The notes: generated from the letters alone by a model not told the origin. Counted from the first letter of the stretch, positions 37,354 through 49,412 are shown. The stretch: 64,000 nt of DNA from Isoetes taiwanensis (GCA_021234155.1 JAJEKV010000002.1:23204942-23268941); one strand, 5' to 3'. Numbers and translations are program-made.

Positions 37354-38084
37354 TACGAGCATGTGACACGTTGCATTGATGGCATTTATTGCATTGATTT
37401 TAGATTTCTGCATTTATGAGCATTTATGGCGGATCAAAAACAGGGTCTGAAGGCGTGCCCAGGAGCCGGATTCCGCCGACCAAAGCAAGCCACCATCGCT
37501 GTCGTGCTATCTAGAGTTTAAGAATGCACCATCATTGCCGGATCGGAGAAGCGGCATTTGTTTTGTGTTTCAGCAGAGGGATGCAGCGACATCCAGGAAC
37601 ATTTTCTAATTTGTCATCCAGGAATACGCTTTAATCTGCCATAGAAAATTGCGGTTGAGCTGTTTGGGGTCATGCACTCCGATACGAGGTTTATTTGCTG
37701 CAAAAAAAACTCTGGCAGAGGTATTTGTGTTGGCATCCAAAAGCTTTCGGTATCACATTCTTGCCGTTTTGTCATCTAGAACTTCCATGTTCAACTGGTT
37801 CTTGCTTGTGGAGGCAACTAAACCTCATATTCTTGGATGCATGTATATTTAGGCGTCAAGAGCTCTTCAGCTACAACTGCTCCTACTCTTAAATCGCAGC
37901 CCTGAGTTATTATTGGAAATGGATTCTATGACATGGTGCTTGGAAACCGATTCATGTATGATCGTCATCTTCCAGTAAGCTCTTTGACTCTGTCCTACTA
38001 TGTTTATATAATTAGCTAATTTATAGTTTTTGCAAAAACTTAAAGCCTTTTAGAGATCTTCCAACCATTATCACTTATTAAACA
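37354..38084. other. No recognised gene
   Basis: Short open frames only. Confidence 0.4.
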
Positions 38085-39508
38085 ATAAAAATGGGTCGGT
38101 GTACCAAATCCGTTAGCTGGCAAAGCTTTGGTAAAAGGATGTACAAAAGCCAATCAGAGCTTGAACAGAAAAATGCGTCTTGCTCTACCTAGTCAGAAGA
38201 AGCTTTAAGCCCCTTGATGATGCTGTAATCGGCATGTAAACAGAAGCTGCCCGCATCTGCCCCCTTCTTTCTGGCCATGCCCGCACCTCTTTCATGCCAA
38301 ACAAAATAAAACCCTAAAAAGGAAGGTCTCGAGCTCTGTCCAGTTCGCACAATTTAGCTTTTGGGTTTCTGTAAATGTGCTTCTTTGTCCAAGCCTTGAG
38401 AATATGGACAGACAAAAGTACTTTGTAGCTCTTCGGAACTTATTGCCGTCAATATCATTCTCGGGGATGTTGGGTGCATTCATGCACAAAACCATGGGCA
38501 TCAACAGTGATAGCAAACTAGAAGCTATGGGTACTTTTCCAATTTTTGAACTTCTTATTTGTCATGCAGCAACTTCGGATGAGTTTGACTAATTTAATTT
38601 CTTGAGATTTCTAGCAATATAGATGGCTTATTTAAAATATATGGTTGGGTAATGTGTTGCAGGTTGCGGCAGCTAATATTATTGCATTAGCTTGGAACAT
38701 ATATTTTATCTTTTGCAACTCATACAGATGTAGGTGCAGGAAAGAATGATTTTGATTCTAAGGCAATATAACAATGAAGATTGTTGCAACGAAATTATGT
38801 ATTATAATTCTATTTGCAGGCTCTTTGTATAGAGTCTAGAATTAACCATCTTATAACTTGAATAAACTTGGCTACGCGAAAACCATATAGAATGAAAAGA
38901 ACTCTATATTGAATGTTTCTTCCTTGTATTAGATACCACTTCCTAGATTTCTCTGCAGATGTCCAACAATTTTTCCAACATTTTTTGTTATATTTTCACT
39001 GGTTTCTATCTTCCAAGCAATTCTATTATAAAGTGCATCCTTTGTAATAACAAGTTCTCATTATTAGACACAAGCTACATTGTGTAACAGGATTGCAATC
39101 TTTTTGTATTCTTTCAATGAACCTACAAGCAATGGAAAGTTATTTCCAATACAATGTTATTTCGCTGCAAAAGAGACAGAAAAAAAGAGAAAAGAGTAAG
39201 ATGGAAACAAGATTTTAATACGAGGACCTAAGGAGAATTAAGTTATGAATCATCCTTCTCATCTCCGCAGCACAAAGAAATTATGGTTTAACAATATGTT
39301 AAATTGAATCAAAGAAAAAAAATATCAAGACACTAGGATTCCTGAAAGATGGTGTTAATTGTATTGAGTAAGGAGAAACTTGCTAAGTTTAGCTAAGGGA
39401 TCTAAGAGTTGTGTATGGAACATCACAGGTTGTAGTGTTATCATTCTAGAACCAATCAAATATTTGCAACTAATGATGAGTATTTTGCATCGACATCTAA
39501 CAAAGAAA
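38085..39508. repeat. Duplicated segment A, copy 1, first part
   Basis: It matches 53877-55380 nearly base for base; copy 2 has an extra stretch near 54690-54765. The left boundary in copy 2 is a Helitron 3' end; copy 1 continues as CTTATTAAACAATAAAAA, an uninterrupted site. Confidence 0.92.
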
Positions 39509-39580
39509 TAGAATAGAATAGAATAGAATAGAATAGAATAGAATAGAATAGAATAGAATAGAATAGAATAGAATAGAATA
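39509..39580. repeat. (GAATA)n tail of the truncated LINE
   Basis: About 14-15 pentamer units. On the minus strand it reads as (TATTC)n after the LINE 3' end. Confidence 0.95.
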
Positions 39581-40774
39581 TGATTTTATCGTCCACGGAG
39601 ACCAACTGGCCTATGGGACCCAAGTACAAAGAGAGAGCAGCAGGCGTATTACTACCAGGATTAAAAAACCCCCCACCCCGAAGGGTTTTCGGGGGAAAAA
39701 CCTTAGTAGCAATAAGGATCTTGACATCTTGCACAGATTATATACATAATCACAAGTACACTGAGGTTAATGTCGGACGGGGGCATAAGCGAAGTCCGCA
39801 GATCCATTACCTCCCTGAGGTACGATCCCAACAAGTTTGGCCGTGCTCAAGTAGCTCATGCGTGGCCCGATGGGGCACAATTAACCGAGCATACCGAGCC
39901 CGGATATGCTCCTCACGGACAACAGGCACCGAGAGCGTGACTTTCATCCTCAATGGCGCCGTTGGCAAAGACGGCGGACTCTGTCCTCACGCTGCTCCCC
40001 GAATCCATCTCCCTGTCTCAATGCGGAGGTGGTGTGCACCGTGCAAATGGAAGCAATCACCCTGCGCTTTTTCATGGGTAGATGGGTGCGCGGCGGTAGT
40101 GGTGTGGGCCCCTCGTGAGCATGGGATTAACCTCATTGCCGATAATTTGCCACCTTGACATGTGACGGGGCCTCTCAGATCCCAAAGCTTGGCCATGAAG
40201 CAAGCATCCAAATCTTGCTTCAAAGGCAAGCGTTCCTTCGGTGTATGCAGCGGTCCACATCGTGTGCTCGCACATTCCATCGCGAGAACCACCGGGCTTG
40301 CTTGTCTTTCCATGAGCAGCCCATCGCCATCGCCAAAGCAAGGTTGGGCAGGGGCAAGCCACTACCTTACGGAAGTAAATAATGTGGCGTTCAGTATGAC
40401 CCTCTGTAATGGAAGGAAGCTTTGTCTCTGGAGCAAGATCGATATGGGACCGTGGATTTCACTCCCGGTGCAGGGCCAAGAAGGCCTTCTGTACCTGCTC
40501 TAGATCGTTCCAAGTGGTGAGGGATATCACTGGCCCTCACACTTCTGCCCCATAGAGGAGGACCGGTTCAACCAAGGCCTTGAACAAATGTGCCTGGTGA
40601 CCCCATGCATACGGCTCTGCCTTGTGACTGTTGTTTTGCATTGCATACAGGGCTTTCCAGCCTGCAGTGACCCGTAACCTGATGGATGCATCCCAGTGTG
40701 TGGTAGTAGAAAACTCAATGCCCAAATACTTATAAGACTGAGCCACCTCCACTACCTGCCCCTGGTAAGTGAAT
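39509..40774 (-). mobile_element. 5'-truncated LINE inserted in segment A
   Basis: Read on the minus strand: reverse transcriptase text SYKYLGIEFSTTTHWDASIR and GWKALYAMQ (about 40735-40610), the C-terminal region in broken frames, the conserved 3' end (TTTTATCGTCCACGGAGACC on the plus strand at 39584-39603), then the pentamer tail. The paralogue at 55371-55395 runs without interruption from AACAAAGAAATAG to ACACCATACC, so it is the empty site. No long target duplication is visible. Confidence 0.88.
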
Positions 40775-41659
40775 GACACCATACCTTAGTTTGAATAGCA
40801 AGAGTCTCTATAGAGCAGATATTGCTGTTGTATATGCATTGCACAGACTTTGACCATTGAAAATATTTTTTCCATTTACTTCTTGCATTGTGCTACCTAT
40901 AATATTTTAGCAAGTTTCTTTTCTTAAAGATGGTCATTTGTTTTCGTCACTTTGGATGTTGCTTTATTCATTTGCATCTAACACGACCTGAAACTTAATG
41001 CAGAGCTAACACAACCTAAGACTTATTGCAGAGTCCAACTTCATGAGGTTGGAACCAAAGAAATGTTCGCGGCTTGGCCGCCGCGATAAATTTCTTGTAT
41101 TAAAAATGATGTTCTCTTGTGTGGCCCATGGTTCTTAAACGGCAAATCGGCTCTGCAAATAGACAAATCTTCTGCTTTGCGAAAGACTTCTCAAAGTTCT
41201 TTAAGCGGCTATGATCTCTGCTTTTGTTACCGTCAACGGATTTTTTTCAAACATGGGCCTTTTTTGGGGGATTTTTAGGGCGACACCACGACCATGTTTG
41301 ATAACGTCATTTTTACCACAGTCGTTGCCGTGTTGAACGCAGTTTTCTGCTAAATTCGTGGCGGACGTGCAACGCGACCAACACGGTCGTGTTTCGTAAC
41401 TACATCACCGTGTCTAAAGCCTATGGTTAAAAACACCTCTTTCTATTCAAATCCTTAAATACCAAAGGGCATACAAATTTTAGATTTGCCCATTTGATTA
41501 AACTATTTTCTTAATACACCAGGGTTATGCTTTTTTGTACCAAAAACAATTGAGGCAACATGTTCATTGAAGTTTACAATTGAGTCTTGTTATTCTGTCA
41601 AAATATCTATTCATAGGCCTTTACGAATCTCTGCTACCTTAATAGTTGATCTACACATT
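40775..41659. repeat. Duplicated segment A, copy 1, second part
   Basis: It matches 55384-56230, ending at the CATT that is the target duplication of the first MITE. Small indels separate the copies (for example near 55870 and 55950). Confidence 0.92.
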
Positions 41660-42355
41660 ATGGCATATTCAACAAAACTTGGACTTATTCAAATTTAATA
41701 GATAACATTTCAAGGACGCCACTATAAGAATATATGTATTGTTTAATTCTTTTTTATTGTTATAATTTTTGTAAATTTTAATTATATAAGTCTTCAAATC
41801 AAAACTATAATGGTTAGTAAGAATATATAAAATTTCAATTTTTAGTGATTTAATAAATTTAAAATTTGGCAACTATGATAATTTCTAAATGAAATCTGAT
41901 GGTTTAATAAGCGATTGACTTAAAACTATTATGAGAATTTCATAATTTACAGACTTTTATACTTTTAAGGAAAGTTTTAGGTTGAGTTTTTTATTGATTA
42001 ATTTTCAATATATTTTATTTCATCAACAATAAATTATTCAATAGTTATTATTAAAATATAAACGTAATCATTTAATTAATTTCAATCTAAAATTTTCTTC
42101 TTTAAAGATTTTTAAAAAATAACATTTTAATCATATAGAATATATCTTAGATGAGAATTTAATTCTAAATATATTAAAGTAAAAAAAAATTAGGAAGCAA
42201 TTTTACACTTTTGTAACTATTATACTTTTGATCTAATGATAAATTGAACAAATTATTAGAATCAATAAAGCTAAAAATACATATTATCTTATCAAGGTAT
42301 CCTTGAAGTATATATGTTAGATTTGAATAAGTCCAAATTTTGTTAAATATGTCAT
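41660..42355 (+). mobile_element. MITE, left copy
   Basis: About 696 bp, very AT-rich, noncoding. Terminal inverted repeats of about 70 bp begin ATG(G/A)CATATT. It is nearly identical, in inverted orientation, to 42689-43385. Flanks are CATT on the left (41656-41659) and CTAA on the right (42356-42359). The 4-bp non-TTAA duplications would fit superfamilies such as Sola, Chapaev or Ginger; family unassigned. Confidence 0.9.
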
Positions 42356-42688
42356 CTAAGCATTATTGCATCAGATTTTTGCATTCTTGTCACACATTTT
42401 TGTCAGTTTTTTATTTTGGCAAATGGAATGGAGATTTCATGGAGAGTTCCGAAGAGCTAGGGGAACTAGATTTGGAAAAGCTTTAAGGACATTGCGAAAA
42501 GTTGAAGACGAATGAATTTTTGTCACAAATTGTAGAATATCTGTCTCACCCTCTGTAATATGATCCTGACCTTTGTATTGGGTTAACCCATATTTTTGAA
42601 ACATTGTACTATAATGAATACTTTCGTGGCTGGGTTGAATGTTTACCATGTCTTATTGAACTTTTGGATTAGAAAGTGCAGCACAATG
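42356..42688. other. Inverted 333-bp spacer with the end of a MORC gene copy
   Basis: Its reverse complement joins the right end of segment A (at CATT) to the left end of segment B (at TTAG). It contains, on the plus strand at about 42451-42515, a diverged copy of the last exon of the MORC gene at 56400 (GGAACTAGATTTGGAAAAGC ... GAAGACGAATGA) and its 3' flank. Confidence 0.9.
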
Positions 42689-43385
42689 ATGACATATTTA
42701 ACAAAATTTGGACTTATTCAAATCTAACATATATACTTCAAGGATACCTTGATAAGATAATATGTATTTTTAGCTTTATTGTTTCTAATAATTTGTTCAA
42801 TTTATCATTAGATCAAAAGTATAATAGTTACAAAAGTGTAAAATTGCTTCCTAATTTTTTTTTTACTTTAATATATTTAGAATTAAATTCTCATCTAAGA
42901 TATATTCTATATGATTAAAATGTTATTTTTTTAAAATCTTTAAAGAAGAAAATTTTAGATTGAAATTAATTAAATGATTACGTTTATATTTTAATAATAA
43001 CTATTGAATAATTTATTGTTGATGAAATAAAATATATTGAAAATTAATCAATAAAAAACTCAACCTAAAACTTTCCTTAAAAGTATAAAAGTCTGTAAAT
43101 TATGAAATTCTCATAATAGTTTTAAGTCAATCGCTTATTAAACCATCAGATTTCATTTAGAAATTATCATAGTTGCCAAATTTTAAATTTATTAAATCAC
43201 TAAAAATTGAAATTTTATATATTCTTACTAACCATTATAGTTTTGATTTGAAGACTTATATAATTAAAATTTACAAAAATTATAACAATAAAAAAGAATT
43301 AAACAATACATATATTCTTATAGTGGCGTCCTTGAAATGTTATCTATTAAATTTGAATAAGTCCAAGTTTTGTTGAATATGCCAT
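42689..43385 (-). mobile_element. MITE, right copy
   Basis: About 697 bp, inverted relative to 41660-42355, from which it differs at only a few positions. Flanks are AATG on the left (42685-42688) and TTAG on the right (43386-43389). Confidence 0.9.
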
Positions 43386-44185
43386 TTAGCTCATTCTAAG
43401 TTGCCTTGATCCGGTCGGAATTGCCAAAAAGCTCAGTTTCAATTCTTCAACCTTTTAGTTGCATTGATGCTCTTACTTCGTGATTCTTTCTCATTCCAAA
43501 CAAGCACTACTAAGTTAATCAAATAGTTTTGAATTTTAACAAGCATTACTAAGTTTGAATTAGATTGTTTATCAAAGTATCTTTGGTTGTTTTTACAAAA
43601 ATTAAGGTTGACAGTTTTCTCTATTTTGTTTTTAGACATGCTCGTTTAGGGATGAGTGGCAAGAATGGGAATGCTCTTTGGTTATTGCATATTTCTACTT
43701 TCGATTTTGTTTGCCGTACATAGTGACGAACATAGTTACAAAACACATCAATGGGAAACGCAAAGGGTCCCTAAATTTTTGAAAACGAAAACGGGAACGG
43801 AACATGGAAAACGAATAACACGAGAATATTCGAGAATATTCCTAACAAATATTTAATTTTGGAAGAATAATTTTCATCGACAGAAAATTTCGCCGTGAAA
43901 TTTCCTGCAGGAAATTTCACGGCAAAATTTTCTGTCGGTGAAAATTTTCCTTACGAAAAAACTAGGGCCTTGAAATTTGCCCCTGATCTTTTCTTTCCGG
44001 CGAATTTCTGGTAGGCCTTCCTTGGCGGCACCGCTTCGCAAGGGAAGGTGAAGTCAAGGGATATCATCGCAGGGGAAAGTGCAAATCAGGTGAAGATCAA
44101 CTGTGTTTTTTGCTTTGAAAGAATGAGTAGTTTGGGGCCGAAATTTCAAGGCCCCTGTTTTTTCGTATATATTTTTTTTTTTGAA
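43386..44185. repeat. Duplicated segment B, copy 2
   Basis: It matches 36426-37190. Differences include an added ACAAAACACATCA-like stretch near 43740 and a more perfect palindrome at 43870-43945. Confidence 0.9.
43866..43950. repeat. Near-perfect palindrome of about 80 bp
   Basis: It is centred on CCTGCAGG, with arms reading GACAGAAAATTTCGCCGTGA and the near-perfect reverse complement TCACGGCAAAATTTTCTGTC. It could form a long hairpin. Confidence 0.88.
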
Positions 44186-44929
44186 AAAGTAAACTAGCAA
44201 AAAGGCACGCCAGGGGCTGTGGTCGAGTTATGCAATGTCATGAAGGTCCCTTTTTTCTTTCCTTTTGTAAACTCTTATGCTTGTTACGCACACATAGAGA
44301 CTTTAGTTAGGTCAAATTTATTAGGCATCATACTCCATCAACTTATTCTTCTATGCCAGAGGTAGACACATCTAGGTAAATCCAAGGAATTTGGTCATAT
44401 AAAGATGAATGCAAACTTATTACCCTTGCAACCTTGCAAATATGCATTTCATATCAGGTCTATTAAATCCTGCTATGCTACTTAAAGACACTCCTTTCAT
44501 GTACACCCCAGAAGCAAACTAGTGTTTGGCATTGAAGAACCTCCTTGCAAACATACAAAGTAAATATTTACTTTGCATCTTTATTATATTTGAATGGATA
44601 ATCCTTTTAGTGGAAGATGATGCTTATAAGAAGATTCCATATACACCATATCAAAGAGAAATAAACAACTCAAAGCTGACCCATCTCTCCAAACTGCAAT
44701 TGCACATGGGATTGATGTCCTGTGCCAGCATTTTGCAGAATATAGGGTACTGCATACTTAGAATTTGTCCATGAACTTCCTTCAAACAGAAACGAAGAGA
44801 TAATGTAACATTGACACTCCAATGCTTTTAAAACTGTCACATCAAAATCAATTAGAAGAGAAGAGATGACACTTTTCACGGCAGTATGGAATCTATGCAT
44901 GAAAAAAATAAGGTGGCCCATATACTTCT

Positions 44930-45883
44930 ATTTGCAATATGCAGATTTAAGTCCACGACTTGGCCTTTCTGAATTTTGTCTCCAACCTGAAAATGGGAAC
45001 AAAGTCAAGGTTAAAAAACATAACTAAAGAACAGGAAAAGTTGAATGTAAATTCAGAAGATGTTTTAGTTTTGCAACTTCACAAGGAATGGCATAATCCA
45101 AGGATATGTTGGAAAAGTAAAGGCATTATATAATTTTACAGTATTATGGGGAGAAGAAAAATTGAGGCATATCACAGATGCAGTGAAAACATCTTAATAA
45201 AAGGAATGAGTCATTACCTTCACAAATGGAGGCTCTCCAGATCGAAGTCCAAAAAGGTTCCCGCCATTGGTGAAAGCATTGGCGGGAATTCATTTACAAA
45301 AGTGCAAAAGGAGGTGGAGGCAAAGATGGCGATGCATCCTCGGTTGTAGTGGCAATGGTAGAAGGAGCGGCGAGAACTGGCTGGACTTGAGCAGGCATTG
45401 ATTGAAATGCTGGGTATGGATACATTGTATGAGCCATAACATGAGGTCCAGGAAAGCTTTGAGGCGAAGGCGTAGGAAAGGCCTCTTGCCATTGATATTT
45501 CATAGTCCTTATACTTTAGTTCCAGCTCAACAATGCCTTTTGAATCAACAAGTCTGTAGTGGACAAACTTTGAAGCATTACTTTCTGGTAATATTTAAAA
45601 TGTAAAATCTCTGACAATCTTACTTGATCAGGCTGACAACATCGGAAATAAAGCTAAAAGCTTCATTAGAGAGATCGAGAAGCTAAAGAAGGGCAAGATC
45701 ATTGAGCTCGACCGCCGGATTTTGTTGCGCCATCATCTGCAAAATGAACATGACAAGTATTGCTGCTTATAAAATGTCAAGCAACAAACAAAAAAACAGA
45801 TCAAGGAAATGAGATTACCTCATTAGGTGTAAGAATGCTGACCTCACTAATAGACCCTTTGCAGGTTCTGACTGTGCCGACCC
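44930..45883 (-). pseudogene. Plastid acetyl-CoA carboxylase biotin carboxyl carrier protein, broken
   Basis: Four exon pieces with intact GT-AG borders are visible on the minus strand: 45883-45834 (VGTVRTCKGSISEVSILTPNE), 45736-45624 (ends AFSFISDVVSLIK), 45553-45218 (LVDSKGIVELELKYKDYEI, a Pro/Ala linker PTPSPQSFPGPHVMAH, then PPMLSPMAGTF and GEPPFVK) and from 44986 (VGDKIQKGQVV). This is the order of plastid BCCP, the biotin-bearing subunit of fatty-acid-forming acetyl-CoA carboxylase. Damage: TAG after NDLALL, frame changes after KDYEI, before VNEFPP and in a T run after MAGTF; the biotin site (EAMK with its lysine) is missing. Hence a pseudogene. Confidence 0.85.
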
Positions 45884-46861
45884 TGAAATTGATGGTGACA
45901 CAAAACAGAAGCAAAAAGAGAAAACTAAGTCAAAAGCAGACTATGAAGGCTAAAAGTTAACATCAGTAAAGAGAACTTGAAAAAGCAAACCTACACAGAT
46001 TATAATGTAGCAATGATACAAAACAAGAACCTTCTACCAATTTTTTACCAAAATTCTATGATGAAAAAGGAGCTTTAGCTTACATGAGGAGCATTGCAGA
46101 ATGCACATTGGAAACGAGCACCAGAAGTGTTACAAAAATTTGACAATTGCTGGGGATGCTGCGCTTTAAGGCAATATTGCATGTTTCTATATCCATGTTG
46201 AGAAGATCTGGGGAACAGAGCAGTGTCAGCACCATTGATGGCCCATCTGACCTGTTGATGGCGCACCCAAAACTACCATGATTTTCTCAAGCTATAGAAT
46301 ATATTTCTTCAGGCCGATTTTAAATCTGCAATCCCAACAAACCCATCAAGGTAAACGCAATATTTCCATTGCATGCATTGGATTTAAGGGTTAGACTTAA
46401 GAAAAAGAGGCTTCAGAGAAAGCAGGCCCACCTAAGCGGCCGAAAGGTGGCTTCAACCAACCGGAATATACCAGAAATGTTGGTCCATAAAGTTGTTTTA
46501 TCGCAATGCCATATTCCACCTTCTTCACTTTGTTTTTGGACAAGAAACCCTTAGCAATCATAAACAAAAGGAAAAAGTAGTTCCATGTGGACAAAGTTTA
46601 TTCACAATGCATGTTAGATCAGGTAAACAATTTTTCCAGGACATCATACTGTATGCTGGTGCCATACAAGATCAATGAACAGAAACTGTTAGGCAATAAT
46701 ATAGGAAATGTTTGAAAATAATGAACTTGAGGAGGGCAAAAATGGTAATGAAAATGCTAAGAGAGAGGATGAAGTCTACACTTGTTGCACATGAGCTGGA
46801 AAATGTGTCAAAAATAGGACTTGCAATAGCTCCAGAAGCATGTTGGAGACTTAAAAATATA

Positions 46862-47579
46862 TCAAAGTATGCATGAGAAAGGTTTAACGAATTGTCCATA
46901 TACACTACTCATTGGTGGTACCATCATTTTACAGGATGAAGCCTGTCTTATATCCAGCACAAATTCCTGCTTGAATAGATATCTTGTATTTATGTCTGAT
47001 AAAACTCTTATATCCAGCACGCGTTCCTGCTTAAATTGCACAAGGGTTTTACCTGATGAAATTGCAAGAGACGTCATTTTCCTTCTGTAGATCCGCGCCA
47101 TATTATTCTCAGTGTCGACATAACCCTAACCCATTTTGATGGCCATCGAAGAGCATAAAGCGAGGAAGCTTGATTTTGATTCTACACATAAAATATCTCA
47201 AACTACGGCAGTACATAAGAAGAATATGGAAGGAAACCAGAATCTGAATGCCTGTAAAATTTGCAAGAAAATAAATTACATCACATGGGTGCGGGGCATG
47301 TAGCCGGATCTAGATCTATAGATTGGATATTGGCAAAAGAAGAAGGTGTAGACAATATAAGAAAGGCGACCCATAAATCGTAGCTGAAATCAGGAAAAAG
47401 CTAAATAATATAAAAACCATGTTCATTGCCTCTGCTGCCTGCGAGACTCCCAAGCGAGCGACATAGGAAGAACCGGCGTACTTCTCCATATCTCTGTTTA
47501 TTTTTTCGTCAATTTCTGATTTTCTCCGTTTAATACGAAAGGAACCGGTTTTGGATTTAGGAGCAACAACGACGCCCAT
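46862..47579 (-). other. Possible upstream exons, unrecognised
   Basis: A frame starting with ATG at 47579 (MGVVVAPKSKTGSFRIKRRK) is open for about 54 codons to a GT at about 47418, and a further exon-like piece lies at 47119-47047 (MARIYRRKMTSLAISS) between TTAG and GTAAAA. They could be 5' exons of the same gene copy as 44930-45883, or of another gene. I do not recognise them as BCCP. Confidence 0.35.
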
Positions 47580-47904
47580 ATAGGTTCTTACCAGATCGGA
47601 ATCCTTTGGCTCTGTTAGTATGAGGAGAGGAAGAAATGAAAATTGCGGATAGTCACAGAAAGAAGGAATTGGACGAGCGAAACCAAAAAAATAAAGGCTC
47701 GATGGACGGAGGGAGTTATTTCGCGACCTTCTCCATCTCCGTGCTATTTTTAGCCATTTTTTCTAATTTTCTCGGCCATTGATTCGTAAAAGAGAGGATC
47801 TGAAGGTGCAGAACATGCCACCTCACGTTTTGCTTACTTGGAACTGCTACGTGGATAGCCTAGAATTGCAAGGAGGGTTGCACGCTTGGTTAGGCTGGCG
47901 TGCT

Positions 47905-47998
47905 AAAAAGAATACGAGTACTTTACAATGTTGGAACTTGCAACGGCCTCTTTATCCCTGTGGCACAAATTTCGATGACTCTCCATATCCTTCCTATC
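47905..47998. repeat. Duplicated segment C, copy 2, first part
   Basis: Matches 37210-37305. Confidence 0.88.
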
Positions 47999-47999
47999 A

Positions 48000-48290
48000 C
48001 CCCTTTGGTTTGGGTGCATATTTACACGGGGGGTGACTCCGGGCAACGAGAGCTGTTGGATAGGCATATTCACCCCTTATTCCTTAATCTACACCGTACG
48101 TAAAGTTCCTCGTTTGTGGGGTATACAAGTACAAAATTTGCTATACTGTATAACAAGATTCGCAAAATACTATAAGATTTCAAGCGGAATACTATATGGT
48201 GTTGATTTCGTACGTGCAAAATATAATTATGAGGGCTCTCGCTGCCCTACGTCACCCCCTGTGTGAATATGCACCCAAACCAAAGGGGGT
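48000..48290. mobile_element. Small inverted-repeat element (MITE)
   Basis: The first 38 bases (starting CCCCTTTGGTTTGGGTGCAT) are repeated in reverse complement at about 48252-48290 with three mismatches. The interior is about 210 bp and noncoding. It sits at the left edge of a 1.4-kb insertion into segment C. Confidence 0.8.
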
Positions 48291-49084
48291 TTTTAAGGGG
48301 GATTTTAATTTAAATGTGTTAGACCCAATGGTTGTGTTAATTAATGTCAATGGTAGTTATGTGGGTTGTTAATGTCAATGGTTGTTATGTGTTGGTTGTT
48401 ATGTGTTGGGGGATTTAATTTTTATATGTTGGATGTTAATGCTTTGTATTGCAAATTTTTTTTTTTTGCCCCTTTGGGGCCTTAGGGACGTCACCCCTCT
48501 CCCCCCCCCCCCGGTGTGACAAAAATTTTAGAATTCAAACCAGAAAAAAACTAGAATTCATTTGAGGCTTTCATCACCTGTAGCTTTTGAATTTCATCAC
48601 AATAAAACAAATAGAACATAAGTAAAAGTTACCATAAAGATAGAGCAGATTGATCCCATTATTCTGAAAGTCATAAAGTTTGCAACACCCATACACAAAC
48701 ATTTTTCAACTGGAATTTAACAGCAGCCTTTGGCCTCCATGGATTCTTGTGGTGAGAAACCAAAGTGGAAAACTTTTCTGCTTGTTAGCACAAGGATCTA
48801 GAAGCCTCAAAATCTAAAAATGCATGGTAATTTTTTGCAAGCTTCATTCAGAATGAGTCATAAAACAATATCCAATCGCGCAATCCTGTATTAATCAGCT
48901 GGTAGGATGTGAAAGCCTACCAAACCCGGCCGGAAAATTGCTGTTTTAGCATAGATAACTTACCCAAACATATCCATATCATACATATCGAAAAGATCTC
49001 GGAGAGAGCTTTCCAACGCAATAAAAATCATCTGAAACAAAGCTCTAGATCAAAAGTTATGATAAGAAATGTGTTGCCAACGGG
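48291..49084. other. Rest of the insertion, no gene recognised
   Basis: Includes GT-rich direct repeats (ATGTGTTGG, TTAATGTCAATGGT) at 48310-48430 and a C12 run at about 48502-48513. Confidence 0.5.
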
Positions 49085-49265
49085 GAAACTGCACTACATG
49101 CACAAAAAAAGGCTTTTGTTGTGAGTCATTGGCTGTTGACCATTATGCACCACATGCACAAAAAAGGGCTTTTGTTGTGAGCCATTAGTTGTTGACCATT
49201 ATGCACCACACGCACAAAAAAAAAGGCTTTTGTTGTGAGCCATTGGTTGTTGACCATTGGAAAAA
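49085..49265 (+). repeat. Three tandem repeats of about 62 bp
   Basis: Each unit contains GGCTTTTGTTGTGAG(T/C)CATT and GTTGACCATT; the three copies start near 49092, 49150 and 49209. No CRISPR-like spacer structure. Confidence 0.88.
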
Positions 49266-49412
49266 AAAAGGGCTAAAATCAATGGCTCAGAAATGGCGCA
49301 CTCTAGATGTACTCATTAGTACATCCATTTGAATACATCACGAAATCATAGGAAAACCTTAGTGAAAAGCGTACAAAAACACAAAGAAAACCCCCTGTTA
49401 TTATGCTACATA

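Larger units (their letters stand above)
44190..47905. mobile_element. 3.7-kb insertion carrying a gene copy
   Basis: Segment B runs into segment C without a break in copy 1 (about 37195-37210), whereas here 3.7 kb intervene, between AAAAAGTAAA and AAAAGAATACG. The ends contain CACGCCAG in inverted orientation (about 44203-44210 and 47893-47900), possibly part of short terminal inverted repeats. The insertion carries the BCCP pseudogene with introns, so the capture was DNA-based. Element type unknown. Confidence 0.6.

Noticed and set aside
41669-43376. Two identical 67-codon open frames on opposite strands
   Set aside because: They are mirror images within the two MITE copies, Ile/Lys/Asn-rich from AT-rich DNA, without a protein family.
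49085-49265. Possible CRISPR-like array
   Set aside because: Three plain tandem units without unique spacers, in a plant nuclear setting.
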